From an uncultured Clostridium sp. (lineage in GTDB: Bacteria > Bacillota > Clostridia > Lachnospirales > Lachnospiraceae): 37,922 nt of DNA. The position numbers and the translations under genes were made by a program. This document shows positions 7,247 through 16,013 of this stretch, in pieces. Below the pieces are notes generated by a model that searched no databases, was not told the origin of the DNA, and saw nothing but the letters and a program-made list of their open reading frames with translations. The DNA lies in contig URNT01000031.1 in assembly GCA_900549235.1 (NCBI GenBank), forward strand, positions 1-37,922, in the 5' to 3' direction. The first letter of the stretch is position 1. Every line of letters starts with the position of its first letter.

Positions 7247-8332
7247 ATGGAAGAAAAACGATTCCGGGATGGGATCCACTGGATGACATTCCTGCTGAGC
7301 CTTTTAGTGGTATGGGTCCATTCTTATAACGCGGAGCTTCTTGCGGGAGGAAGCGATGGATTTGCCCTGGCAGACCGCCTTCAGCGCATGGTGATGGAAG
7401 GCCTGGGGCAGATCGCGGTGCCCGGCTTTTTTATGGTGTCCTCTTATCTGTTTTACCGGGGCTTTTCCTGGAACCGCCTTCCCGAGAAATGGAAATCCAG
7501 GGCAAAAAGCGTTTTGGCGCCCTACCTTTTGTGGAATTTTCTTTACTATATGGCATATGGGATAGCTACCCGCCTTCCCTTTATGGAAGGGCTTATGGGA
7601 AAGGAGCCGGTTCCTTTTACTCTTGGGGAGCTGTGGCAGGCGGTGGCCCATTATGCTTATAATCCGGTGTTCTGGTATCTGTACCAGCTGATCCTTTTGA
7701 TCCTTCTGGCGCCGGTGATCTATGTGGTTTTCCGAAGAACCTGGATGGGGATCCTGGCTCTGGTTTTTATGCTTTGGGGGCTCTGGAGCAATGCCTCCCT
7801 GCCGTTTGTGAACCTGGATGCACTGTTTTATTACAGCGGGGCGGCATTTTTTGCTCTTCACAGGGAGGGCTGGGGGAAGGTGGCAGAGGAGGGGCTTGGA
7901 GGACGGCTGTTTTTCAAAGGGGAGCGTATGGCAGACTGGAGGAGGACCGTGGGGACGGCTGCCGCTTTTTTTGCGGCGCTCTGCCTGATTAAGTTCTGGG
8001 AGCAGCCAGGAGGCTGGCTGTGGGGAAGAGCCCTTCCTATCGTGGCTTTCCGAGCCTGGGGAGTGGGGCTATTGTGGTTCCTTCTGTCGGTAGTCCGCCT
8101 TCCGGAGCCGGCCCGGTGGATGAAAAATGGTTTTTTCCTTTACGCCATCCACTTCCTTCTGGTACGCCTGATCACCAAGGCGTCCGCCCTGATTCTGCCG
8201 ACCTCTCCGGTTTTTGCCATGGCTCTGTTCCTTTTTATGCCGTTTCTTATGACGGCGGCGGCAGAGATGCTTGGGAGACTGGCGCGGTGGATATCTCCCA
8301 GCTTTTACAGGGTGCTGTCCGGGGGGAGGTGA
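7247..8332 (+). CDS. Acyltransferase 3-family membrane protein
   Basis: Multi-spanning membrane protein of the acyltransferase 3 type (O-acetyl or other acyl transfer to surface sugars or small molecules). The N-terminus has the family pattern of a first membrane helix ending in a histidine, WMTFLLSLLVVWVHSYN (12-28). A hydrophobic segment with VPGFFMVSSYLFYRGF follows, and then about eight more membrane helices up to residue 350. The 361 residues fit the family. The ATG has ATAGGAGAA upstream. It stands alone between a terminator and the recA promoter, so the substrate cannot be guessed from its neighbours. A hairpin (8335-8355) just after the stop may end the transcript. Confidence 0.75.
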   Translation: MEEKRFRDGIHWMTFLLSLLVVWVHSYNAELLAGGSDGFALADRLQRMVMEGLGQIAVPGFFMVSSYLFYRGFSWNRLPEKWKSRAKSVLAPYLLWNFLYYMAYGIATRLPFMEGLMGKEPVPFTLGELWQAVAHYAYNPVFWYLYQLILLILLAPVIYVVFRRTWMGILALVFMLWGLWSNASLPFVNLDALFYYSGAAFFALHREGWGKVAEEGLGGRLFFKGERMADWRRTVGTAAAFFAALCLIKFWEQPGGWLWGRALPIVAFRAWGVGLLWFLLSVVRLPEPARWMKNGFFLYAIHFLLVRLITKASALILPTSPVFAMALFLFMPFLMTAAAEMLGRLARWISPSFYRVLSGGR

Positions 8333-8334
8333 CA

Positions 8335-8355
8335 GAGGAAATCCTGGATTTCCTC
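8335..8355 (+). terminator. Hairpin after the acyltransferase gene
   Basis: GAGGAAAT (8335-8342) pairs perfectly with ATTTCCTC (8348-8355) around CCTGG. There is no proper T run (CTTGC follows), so it is a weak terminator or an mRNA-end hairpin. Confidence 0.35.
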
Positions 8356-8525
8356 CTTGCAAAATGAGCCCGCCTGTGTTATCCTTGCCTTAACCCCGGG
8401 GAGTTCTTCCTGCCAGAAGCTGGCCTGACTGCGGGACTGATTGTTCAGAGGATGGTGCACAGGCATCCGTACAGGGCATTTCGCCCGCCATTCACAAAGG
8501 AAAATAAAAGAAAATAAAAATCTGG

Positions 8526-8554
8526 TTGACATTTTGGAAGAACTATACTATGAT
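8526..8554 (+). promoter_or_regulatory. recA promoter
   Basis: A consensus -35 TTGACA at 8526-8531 is followed after 17 bases by TATGAT at 8549-8554. The start of transcription would fall at about 8561, just ahead of the LexA box. Confidence 0.75.
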
Positions 8555-8567
8555 TATAATTATGAAA

Positions 8568-8579
8568 GAACACTTGTTC
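8568..8579. promoter_or_regulatory. LexA (SOS) box of recA
   Basis: GAACACTTGTTC fits the Gram-positive LexA operator core GAAC-N4-GTTC exactly. It lies in the first bases of the transcript, between the -10 and the ribosome binding site, so LexA would act as a block to early elongation or initiation. SOS control of recA is established for this operator type. Confidence 0.85.
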
Positions 8580-8595
8580 GGATTTGGAGGACGCT

Positions 8596-9831
8596 ATGGC
8601 GAAAGAAGAGAAGATGCCTGTTAACAGGGATATGAACCAAGAGGAGAAGCTGAAGGCGCTGGATGCCGCCATTACCCATATTGAGAAGGCATTTGGCAAG
8701 GGCTCCGTGATGAAGCTGGGAGAGTCCAGCGTGAATATGAATATTGAAACCAGCCCCACAGGCTCCATCAGCCTGGACATCGCGCTGGGACTGGGCGGTG
8801 TGCCCAAGGGAAGAATCGTAGAGATCTACGGGCCGGAGTCTTCCGGTAAGACTACCGTAGCCCTGCATATGGTAGCGGAGGTGCAGAAGCGTGGCGGGAT
8901 CGCAGGCTTTATCGACGCGGAGCATGCCCTTGACCCGGTATACGCGAAGAATATCGGCGTTGATATTGACAACCTCTACATCTCCCAGCCGGATAACGGC
9001 GAGCAGGCTTTGGAGATCACCGAGACGATGGTGCGCTCCGGCGCTGTGGACATCGTGATCGTGGATTCTGTTGCGGCTCTGGTGCCTAAGGCGGAGATCG
9101 ACGGAGAGATGGGAGATTCCCATGTGGGCCTTCAGGCAAGGTTGATGTCTCAGGCACTGCGTAAGCTGACCGGCGTGATCAGCAAGTCCAGCTGCGTGGT
9201 CATCTTTATCAACCAGCTCCGTGAAAAGGTAGGCGTGATGTTCGGAAATCCGGAGACGACTACCGGCGGCCGCGCCCTTAAGTTCTACTCCTCTGTCCGT
9301 ATGGACGTGCGCAGGATCGAGAGCCTGAAGCAGGGCGGAGAGGTGATCGGAAACCGTGTCCGGGTGAAGATCGTGAAGAATAAGATTGCTCCTCCCTTCA
9401 AGGAAGCAGAGTTTGACATTATGTTCGGCAAGGGTATTTCTAAGGTGGGAGACATCCTTGACCTGGCTGTAAAGGTAGGGATTGTGGAAAAGAGCGGCGC
9501 CTGGTTTGCCTACAAGGGCTCCAAGATCGGCCAGGGCCGTGAGAATGCTAAGCAGTATCTGTCTGAGAATCCGGAGCTTCTGGCCGAAGTAGATGCTAAG
9601 GTCCGGGTAAGGTACGCCCTTCCAGGTGCCAAGGAGGCAGCAGCGGCAGCCGGTCTTTCCGAGGAGGAGATCGCTCTCCTTGAGGAGGAAAGCAGAAAGA
9701 AAGAGGCCAAGTCCTCCGCCAAGAAGGCAGACTCCCGCAAGCCAGATTCCAAGAAAGAGGACGCCCAGGAGGAGCTGACAGAGGACGAGGAGTTGGACGA
9801 GGAATTTACTGAAGGAGATGAAGAAGCATGA
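8596..9831 (+). CDS. recA: Recombinase RecA
   Basis: ATP-dependent strand-exchange protein that also triggers LexA self-cleavage. The ATG at 8596 has GGAGG five bases upstream and gives 411 residues. Walker A is GPESSGKTT near residue 80. VIVDSVAALVPKAE is the Walker B region. The DNA-binding loops appear as QARLMSQALRKL and NQLREKVGVMFGNPETTTGG. The core ends near residue 340. The last 60-65 residues are an unusually long Lys/Ser-rich then Glu/Asp-rich tail ending EEFTEGDEEA, an acidic tail of the kind known to moderate RecA activity. recX overlaps its stop codon, so the two are co-transcribed from the LexA-controlled promoter. Confidence 0.98.
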   Translation: MAKEEKMPVNRDMNQEEKLKALDAAITHIEKAFGKGSVMKLGESSVNMNIETSPTGSISLDIALGLGGVPKGRIVEIYGPESSGKTTVALHMVAEVQKRGGIAGFIDAEHALDPVYAKNIGVDIDNLYISQPDNGEQALEITETMVRSGAVDIVIVDSVAALVPKAEIDGEMGDSHVGLQARLMSQALRKLTGVISKSSCVVIFINQLREKVGVMFGNPETTTGGRALKFYSSVRMDVRRIESLKQGGEVIGNRVRVKIVKNKIAPPFKEAEFDIMFGKGISKVGDILDLAVKVGIVEKSGAWFAYKGSKIGQGRENAKQYLSENPELLAEVDAKVRVRYALPGAKEAAAAAGLSEEEIALLEEESRKKEAKSSAKKADSRKPDSKKEDAQEELTEDEELDEEFTEGDEEA

Positions 9832-10433
9832 CCGTTACGGCCGTGATTCCCATTGACAAGAGAAAGTGCAAGGTCTTCCTGGAGGAAGACTTTGCCTTTG
9901 TTTTATATAAGGGGGAGCTGAAAAAGCTGGAGATCTCTGAAGGCAGCGATGTAAGCAGAGAACAGTATGAGGCGATCCTGGAGGAGATTCTGCTCCCCAG
10001 AGCCAGAGAGCGGGCCCTCTGCCTACTCCAGGCCCAGGGACGCACCCGGGCACAGCTGCGCCGCAGGCTGACAGAGGACGGCTATCCGCCTGAGGCAACA
10101 GACCGGGTTCTGGAGTTTTTAGAGCAGTACCGCTTCGTGGATGACAGTTCCTACGCAGAGAGCTATGTAAGCTCTAACCGCCTGAAAAAGAGCCGCCGCC
10201 AGATGGAATACGAACTCCGCCAGAAAGGCGTAGACCCAGAGATCCTTTCCAGAGTCATGGAAGAAGCCGCCCCCGAAGACGAGGCCTCCGCCAGACGGCT
10301 GGTGGAAAAGCGCCTGAAGGGCCGCAGAGAGCTGTCCTATGAGGAAAAGGGGAAGCTTGGGGCCTATCTGGGGCGGAAGGGGTATTCTTATGATGTGATC
10401 TGGCGGGTGATTGAGGGGATGGGGGAGGAGTAG
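9828..10433 (+). CDS. recX: RecA modulator RecX
   Basis: RecX family regulator that binds RecA filaments and limits their growth. The 201-residue protein has the repeated three-helix pattern of the family: ARERALCLLQAQGRTRAQLRRRL (about 62-84), then a second unit with SRRQMEYELRQKGVDPEIL and a third with LGAYLGRKGYSYDVIWRVI at the C-terminus. The start codon overlaps the recA stop as ATGA, and AAGGAG stands ten bases upstream inside recA, which ties its translation to recA. The N-terminal 55 residues form a small beta-rich extension, common in Firmicute RecX. Confidence 0.92.
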   Translation: MTVTAVIPIDKRKCKVFLEEDFAFVLYKGELKKLEISEGSDVSREQYEAILEEILLPRARERALCLLQAQGRTRAQLRRRLTEDGYPPEATDRVLEFLEQYRFVDDSSYAESYVSSNRLKKSRRQMEYELRQKGVDPEILSRVMEEAAPEDEASARRLVEKRLKGRRELSYEEKGKLGAYLGRKGYSYDVIWRVIEGMGEE

Positions 10434-10504
10434 GCTGCTGTTGATGGAGCACTGCGGAATTTGTACATATTGTATGTATTTCCCCGAAAACAGGGTGAAT
10501 ATAC

Positions 10505-10533
10505 TTGACATAATTTTGAAAAACGTATAAAAT
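10505..10533 (+). promoter_or_regulatory. rny promoter
   Basis: TTGACA at 10505-10510 is followed 17 bases later by TAAAAT at 10528-10533. The overlapping TATAAA at 10526 is a better hexamer but gives a spacer of only 15. This leaves a leader of about 40 nt before the GTG start of rny. Confidence 0.55.
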
Positions 10534-10581
10534 TAATATGTTGTAGTTCGTACAATGAAAACTAAATAAGGAGGTGCTCCT

Positions 10582-12132
10582 GTGACACAGATAATGTTCC
10601 CTTTGATGGTTATCGTTACGATAATTGTGGCTATTATTGTCTGGTTTTCGGCCCGTTCCTACGAGCGTAAGCAGTATGATCTGAAGGTAGGCAGTGCGGA
10701 AGAGAAATCCAGAGAAATAATAGATGAAGCATTAAAAACCGCAGAGACAAAAAAGCGAGAAGCTCTCCTGGAAGCCAAGGAAGAATCTTTAAAGACGAAA
10801 AATGAATTAGAGAAGGAAACCAAGGAAAGAAGAGCAGAACTTCAACGTTATGAAAAACGTGTATTGAGCAAGGAAGAAAACATCGAAAAGAAGGCAGACG
10901 TCCTTGAAAAGAAGGAGGCAGACCTGGTCAGAAGGGAGAATATTCTCAGTAAGCGTACTGCAGAGGTAGAATCCCAGTATGAGCAGGGAATACAGGAACT
11001 GGAGCGGATTTCCGGTCTGACCTCCGAACAGGCAAAAGAATATCTTTTAAAATCTGTTGAAGACGATGTAAAGCATGACACAGCTAAGTTAATTAAGGAA
11101 CTGGAAAACAAGGCAAAAGAAGAAGCGGACAAGAAAGCCAGAGATCTGGTAGTGACAGCCATCCAGCGCTGTGCAGCGGATCATGTGGCAGAGACAACAG
11201 TTTCCGTTGTCCAGCTTCCAAATGATGAGATGAAAGGCCGCATCATCGGACGCGAGGGCCGCAACATCCGTACTCTTGAGACTCTGACTGGTGTGGAACT
11301 GATCATTGATGACACTCCGGAGGCAGTTGTATTATCCGGATTCGATCCGATCCGCAGAGAAGTAGCGAGGGTAGCATTGGAGCGGTTGATCGTGGACGGA
11401 CGTATCCATCCGGCCAGGATCGAGGAAATGGTAGAAAAAGCACAGAGGGAAGTGGAGAACAACATGAGAGAGGAAGGCGAAGCAGCCTGTCTTGAGGTTG
11501 GTATCCATGGAATTCATCCGGAATTAGTGAAGTTACTTGGTAAGATGAAGTTCAGAACCAGCTATGGACAGAATGCATTAAAGCATTCTATCGAGGTATC
11601 CCAGCTGTCAGGACTTCTGGCATCAGAACTAGGGGTGGATGTACGTTTAGCAAAACGTGCCGGTTTATTACATGACATTGGTAAATCCGTTGACCATGAT
11701 ATGGAAGGAACCCATGTACAATTAGGTGCGGACCTGTGCAAGAAGTACAAGGAATCTGCAACCGTTGTAAATGCAGTAGAATCCCATCATGGCGATGTTG
11801 AGCCAACGAACCTTATTTCCTGCGTTGTGCAGGCAGCGGATACCATATCTGCTGCAAGGCCTGGCGCGAGACGTGAGACGTTGGAGACATATACAAACAG
11901 ATTAAAACAACTGGAAGATATTACCAATTCCTTTAAGGGAGTTGACAAATCTTTTGCCATTCAGGCAGGCCGGGAGGTCCGCATTATGGTCGTTCCGGAA
12001 CAGATTAGCGATGACGATATGGTATTGCTGGCAAGAGAGGTTTCAAAGCGTATTGAGGACGAGCTGGAGTATCCAGGCCAGATTAAGGTTAACGTGATCC
12101 GCGAATCACGGGTGACCGATTACGCGAAGTAA
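10582..12132 (+). CDS. rny: Ribonuclease Y
   Basis: Membrane-anchored endoribonuclease that starts mRNA decay in Firmicutes. It begins with GTG, supported by AAGGAGG seven bases upstream. The 516 residues match the family. A single N-terminal membrane helix (about 5-24) precedes a long charged coiled coil (about 30-190). A KH RNA-binding domain with GRIIGREGRNIRTLE (about 210-275) comes next. The HD domain has the metal motif HDIGKSVDHD near residue 365, plus the HSIEVS and ESHHGDVEP segments. It is monocistronic, with its own promoter and a terminator. Confidence 0.97.
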   Translation: MTQIMFPLMVIVTIIVAIIVWFSARSYERKQYDLKVGSAEEKSREIIDEALKTAETKKREALLEAKEESLKTKNELEKETKERRAELQRYEKRVLSKEENIEKKADVLEKKEADLVRRENILSKRTAEVESQYEQGIQELERISGLTSEQAKEYLLKSVEDDVKHDTAKLIKELENKAKEEADKKARDLVVTAIQRCAADHVAETTVSVVQLPNDEMKGRIIGREGRNIRTLETLTGVELIIDDTPEAVVLSGFDPIRREVARVALERLIVDGRIHPARIEEMVEKAQREVENNMREEGEAACLEVGIHGIHPELVKLLGKMKFRTSYGQNALKHSIEVSQLSGLLASELGVDVRLAKRAGLLHDIGKSVDHDMEGTHVQLGADLCKKYKESATVVNAVESHHGDVEPTNLISCVVQAADTISAARPGARRETLETYTNRLKQLEDITNSFKGVDKSFAIQAGREVRIMVVPEQISDDDMVLLAREVSKRIEDELEYPGQIKVNVIRESRVTDYAK

Positions 12133-12151
12133 TTGTTGGGATTGAAAAACA

Positions 12152-12204
12152 GATACCCCGGACCTATAGGAATTTTTTATTCATATGGGTTCGGGGTATT
12201 TTAC
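12152..12204 (+). terminator. Terminator of rny
   Basis: ATACCCCGGACC pairs with GGTTCGGGGTAT (one G-T pair) around a long AT-rich loop, and TTTTA follows. It starts about 20 bases after the rny stop codon. Confidence 0.7.
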
Positions 12205-12234
12205 GCTATGGCATGCGGGAAGCCTTGCGCATAC

Positions 12235-12263
12235 TTGACAAACCAAAGGGTCTTGGTTATAAT
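12235..12263 (+). promoter_or_regulatory. Consensus promoter of tRNA-Leu
   Basis: TTGACA at 12235-12240 and TATAAT at 12258-12263, separated by 17 bases, are a perfect housekeeping promoter. The mature tRNA begins 12 bases after the -10. Confidence 0.92.
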
Positions 12264-12275
12264 AATCTTCGTGTT

Positions 12276-12355
<80 letters not shown>

Positions 12356-12358
12356 TAG

Positions 12359-12390
12359 TAAATCCCTTGATGATTCAAGGGATTTTTCTT
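12359..12390 (+). terminator. Terminator of tRNA-Leu
   Basis: AAATCCCTTGA and TCAAGGGATTT form a perfect 11-bp stem around TGAT, followed by TTTCTTT. It begins four bases after the tRNA. Confidence 0.85.
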
Positions 12391-12419
12391 TATCAAAAAA
12401 TCAAGGGATGAGGATAGAT

Positions 12420-14723
12420 ATGGGAGGAAGGAAACGGACACCGGTTTACAGGCGGAGGATTTTTGTATATTTTATAGCGATTGCCATTGTACCGCTTCTG
12501 ATCCTGGGATTTTATTCCTATGACAGTGCGGCGAAGGCAGTGCGTTCCAGCGTGCGCCAGGCCAATGTGACAGCCCTGGTACAGGCGGAGGCCAGGACGG
12601 AGCGTGCTCTGGATGCGGTGAGACAGAATTTTCTGCAGGCGGCAGGACGGAGCAGTACCCTGGAGATGATTGAACAGGAGTATAATGAGATCCCCTACCC
12701 CAGGCTGCGCAGCTTTATTGATAGCATATGCGGGGATGAGTCCTATCTGAATTATGGGGAGAGCTACAGCTTTATCAATTACAAAAAGGGCTGGGTCTTA
12801 AGCAATAAGGGGATGCTGAAGCTGGAAGGGGTGGAGAATTTTCCCTGGTTGGAGGAACTTGAGGAGAAGGATCAGAATATATTCTGGATCAACCATATTG
12901 GAAAAGAAAACAGCGGAGATGGAACGATTGAGTCCTCCTATGTCAATGACCACTATCTGATGTTTGTGGTAAAGCTTCCTGTTTACGCAGCCAGTCCGGA
13001 TGCTGCCTTTGTGGTTAATATAAGGCAGAATGCTCTGGAGGATCTGCTCCGCGACAGCCTGGGCAATGGGAGCCTCCTGGTATTTGATCAGGATGGGAAA
13101 GAGGTATATTCGGAGAATCAGGCAGTGCTGGATTATTATCAGAAGAATACAGAACAGCTGAAGGATACGGATCAGACTTTTATAGAAACTCCTGAGGGCA
13201 CCTATGATATTGTAAAAAGGCGGGCTGCTGGCAGCGGTTGGACGTATCTTGCCTGCTACAGTCCGGCAGCTGTCAACAGTCAGCTGAGACCTATTTTAAG
13301 GACGATGGCGGAGATCATTCTGGTAGTGCTGGCGCTGATCGGCATTATCAGCGGATTTGGTTCCTCTCACATATACCGGCCAGTGAAGAAGCTGGTAGAT
13401 CAGATGGAGGAGATGGTGCCGGGGAAGGGGGATGAGGATGAGTTTGAACTGATCCAGGAGGGCATCCATTCTCTGGTAGGCCGCAATGAAGAATTGAAGG
13501 ATGTGATCTCCAGGCAGAAGAATCAGCTTACAGAGTTGTTTGCCATCCGCTTGATTCGGGGAAGGCTCAAGGAGGAGGAGATTGCCAGAACCAGGGAGAA
13601 GCTGCAGATTCATTTTAAGTCCTGTCTGTGTGTGGCTTCAGTGATTTTCTGCCCTCAGAGCGAGACAGACCGGGAGCCTGTAGGAGTGGATGCTCTGAAC
13701 CTGGAGCTTTTGCATCAATTGCCGGAGGAGATCCGTTCTATGCTGATATTTCCGCCCTTTATTTATACAAGGGTGATCGTGATGGCAGTGGACGGCGAGA
13801 ATCATGAAAGAATCGAGGAAAAGCTGCTGGCTCTCAGAAACTGCCTGTCTGTTTTTGTTTCAGAGATATGCGGTGGATATATTGATATGGGTGCCAGCCG
13901 GATCTTTGAACAGGAGACCGGATTTAGGCGTGCTTACAATGAAAGCCTGGAGGCTCTTAAGATCAACGAAAACTTTGACCGGGATGAGGACACAGAAGGC
14001 ATTTCCATGGAGGACAGCTCTATCACCTATTACAGTGACCTTATAGATAAAAATGTAGACCGCAGTGATTACGATCTTGTGCTGGATGCTGCTATCAAGG
14101 AGGCGATAGATGCCTGCGACCAGGAAAAGGCCTTTGCTGTTACGGCGCAGTTTCTCAGGGAGGTAAGCCGCAGCAAGATAGTGCGGTATGAGCAGCAGTA
14201 TTATTTCCACCGATTCCTGCTGGCGATCCTTTCAGTTCCTGCAGATGCAGGGATTCCTATCTGTGACCTGTTTCCGGAAGGAGAGGAGAATCTTTTCCTT
14301 CGCTTTAATCAGCTGTATGATCTGAGAAATATAAGGAAATTCTTTGAGACCCAGGTAATTCTTCCGGTGATCAGCCGGATGAATCAGTTCAGAAAAAGCG
14401 GTTCTGAGGCTGTTCTGGAAAAGATCATGGGGCTGGTGGAGGAAAGCGGCGGTGACTTGACTCTCAGCGAGTGCGCGCAGAAGCTGGGGTATCATCCAAG
14501 CTATATCTGGCGGGTGATGAAGCAGACCAGGGATATGACCTTTACTAATTATATTGCGGAGCAGAAGCTGGAGCTTGCCAGAGAGCTTCTGGTGGAGACA
14601 GACTGCTCTGTGGCAGAGATCGCCGAACGGCTAAGCTATAGTAATGCGCAGAATTTTATCCGTTTATTTAAAAAGCATATGGGGATCACGCCGGGGCAGT
14701 ACCGAAAGCAAAACAGGCCCTGA
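12420..14723 (+). CDS. Membrane-bound AraC-family regulator, YesS-like
   Basis: One-component sensor-regulator with an extracellular sensing region and a cytoplasmic DNA-binding domain, like Bacillus YesS of rhamnogalacturonan utilisation (about the same length). The ATG at 12420 has GAGG six bases upstream and gives 767 residues; an open frame running back through the tRNA gene is not coding. TM1 is IFVYFIAIAIVPLLILGF (14-31). A Cache-like outer domain spans about 35-295, TM2 about 300-320, and a linker region about 325-660. The C-terminal AraC domain has both HTH units: LTLSECAQKLGYHPSYIWRV, then CSVAEIAERLSYSNAQNFIR followed by GITPGQYRK. It lies immediately before the sugar transporter and enzyme genes and probably activates them. 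No promoter of its own is visible in the 29 bases after the tRNA terminator. Confidence 0.87.
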   Translation: MGGRKRTPVYRRRIFVYFIAIAIVPLLILGFYSYDSAAKAVRSSVRQANVTALVQAEARTERALDAVRQNFLQAAGRSSTLEMIEQEYNEIPYPRLRSFIDSICGDESYLNYGESYSFINYKKGWVLSNKGMLKLEGVENFPWLEELEEKDQNIFWINHIGKENSGDGTIESSYVNDHYLMFVVKLPVYAASPDAAFVVNIRQNALEDLLRDSLGNGSLLVFDQDGKEVYSENQAVLDYYQKNTEQLKDTDQTFIETPEGTYDIVKRRAAGSGWTYLACYSPAAVNSQLRPILRTMAEIILVVLALIGIISGFGSSHIYRPVKKLVDQMEEMVPGKGDEDEFELIQEGIHSLVGRNEELKDVISRQKNQLTELFAIRLIRGRLKEEEIARTREKLQIHFKSCLCVASVIFCPQSETDREPVGVDALNLELLHQLPEEIRSMLIFPPFIYTRVIVMAVDGENHERIEEKLLALRNCLSVFVSEICGGYIDMGASRIFEQETGFRRAYNESLEALKINENFDRDEDTEGISMEDSSITYYSDLIDKNVDRSDYDLVLDAAIKEAIDACDQEKAFAVTAQFLREVSRSKIVRYEQQYYFHRFLLAILSVPADAGIPICDLFPEGEENLFLRFNQLYDLRNIRKFFETQVILPVISRMNQFRKSGSEAVLEKIMGLVEESGGDLTLSECAQKLGYHPSYIWRVMKQTRDMTFTNYIAEQKLELARELLVETDCSVAEIAERLSYSNAQNFIRLFKKHMGITPGQYRKQNRP

Positions 14724-14733
14724 CAGAAGGATG

Positions 14734-14766
14734 ACCGGAAGAATTGGGGTTCTTCCGGTTTTTTCT
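14734..14766 (+). terminator. Terminator of the AraC-type regulator
   Basis: ACCGGAAGAA (14734-14743) pairs perfectly with TTCTTCCGGT (14750-14759) around TTGGGG, followed by a T run. It separates the regulator from the transport operon. Confidence 0.88.
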
Positions 14767-15044
14767 GTATGGAAATAATCACCTTATCCAGAGTCTGGCT
14801 GTCTGAAGGAGAAAAAGGAATGATCCAATTCTGGAATCATTGGGTTATGGAGGCAAGAAAGGGATTATTTTTCTCTTAAATGGAAGGATATAAGGATAAT
14901 TATATACATTTTGCATAAAAACAAGATTGAAAAAGTGGTAAAAATTGTGTAAACATAATGATTGTTGAAATTCCACAAAAAAAGAGTAGGATAGAGCCGT
15001 AAGCAGACAAAAATGAACGAAAAGAAAACGAGGGAGGTTCGCTT
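14765..15044 (+). promoter_or_regulatory. Promoter region of the sugar-oligomer operon
   Basis: This 280-base AT-rich stretch holds no gene. A likely promoter is TTGAAA at 14965-14970 with TAGGAT at 14987-14992 (16-base spacer), leading to the AGGGAGG of the first permease gene. The upstream part (about 14880-14960) is A/T-rich with no clear palindrome. It is the natural place for the AraC-type regulator encoded upstream to bind, but no repeated operator stands out by eye. Confidence 0.45.
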
Positions 15045-15995
15045 ATGGCAAAGCTAAAAACGGTCGGAGCAGCTGGGGCGGCAGAGAAGAGGGAGCCGCT
15101 TTTCAGCTACATCAAACGGCACAAATGGATGTATCTGCTGATGCTTCCGGGTATTCTGTATTTCATCATCTTTAAGTATGTGCCTATGGGAGGTTTGATT
15201 ATTTCCTTCCAGAATTACAGTCCGTATCTGGGAATTTTGGGAAGTGAATGGGTAGGGGTGGAGCATTTTAAAACATTTTTTATGAATCCGGATTTTAAGA
15301 TGCTTCTTGTGAATACATTTTCCATTGCAGTAATGAACCTGGTCTTTTTCTTCCCCATGCCGATTATCCTGGCTCTCCTTTTAAATGAGATCCGTAATAA
15401 ATTTGTGAAGAAATCCATTCAGACCATGATCTATATCCCCCACTTTATTTCTATGGTAATCGTGGCAAGTATTACATTCACCTTATTAAATACAGAGTCA
15501 GGAGCGATTAACCAGCTGATCTACAGTCTGACTGGCCAGAAACTGGAATTCTTATCTGATCCTAAATATTTCCGCTGGATCATTGTTCTTCAGAATATAT
15601 GGAAGGAAACAGGCTGGGGCATGATCATCTTCCTGGCAGCGCTGGCAGGGGTAGATACTCAGCTGTATGAAGCGGCTCAGGTGGACGGGGCAGGAAAGTT
15701 AAGGCAGGTATGGCATATCACCCTTCCGGCTATCAAGAGTACCATTATCATCATGCTGATCATGAAGGTAGGAACGCTGTTGAACACGGGATTTGAGCAG
15801 ATCTTCCTGATGAAGAATTCCTTAAATTCTTCTGTGGCAGAGGTATTTGATACCTATGTATACACGCTGGGCATTACTCAGGGAGCGTTTTCCTACTCAA
15901 CGGCAGTTGGTATGTTCAAGTCAGTGGTTGCCACAGTGATGGTGGTTACAACTAACTGGATCTGTAAGAAATGCGGCGAGACCGGATTATATTAA
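15045..15995 (+). CDS. ABC sugar permease, LplB/YteP type
   Basis: Membrane subunit of a carbohydrate importer of the MalF-like class. Of 316 residues, six membrane helices are visible, the first at about 28-48 (MYLLMLPGILYFIIFKYV). The cytoplasmic EAA loop, which contacts the ATPase, is YEAAQVDGAGKLRQVWHITLP. The short N-terminus and the GGLIISFQNYSPYLG segment are typical of LplB/YteP proteins for oligosaccharides. The ATG has AGGGAGG upstream. It is first in an operon with the second permease and the binding protein. No ATPase gene accompanies it, so an MsmX-like ATPase encoded elsewhere probably drives it. Confidence 0.9.
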   Translation: MAKLKTVGAAGAAEKREPLFSYIKRHKWMYLLMLPGILYFIIFKYVPMGGLIISFQNYSPYLGILGSEWVGVEHFKTFFMNPDFKMLLVNTFSIAVMNLVFFFPMPIILALLLNEIRNKFVKKSIQTMIYIPHFISMVIVASITFTLLNTESGAINQLIYSLTGQKLEFLSDPKYFRWIIVLQNIWKETGWGMIIFLAALAGVDTQLYEAAQVDGAGKLRQVWHITLPAIKSTIIIMLIMKVGTLLNTGFEQIFLMKNSLNSSVAEVFDTYVYTLGITQGAFSYSTAVGMFKSVVATVMVVTTNWICKKCGETGLY

Positions 15996-16013
15996 AGGAG
16001 GGAAGGAATCAAA

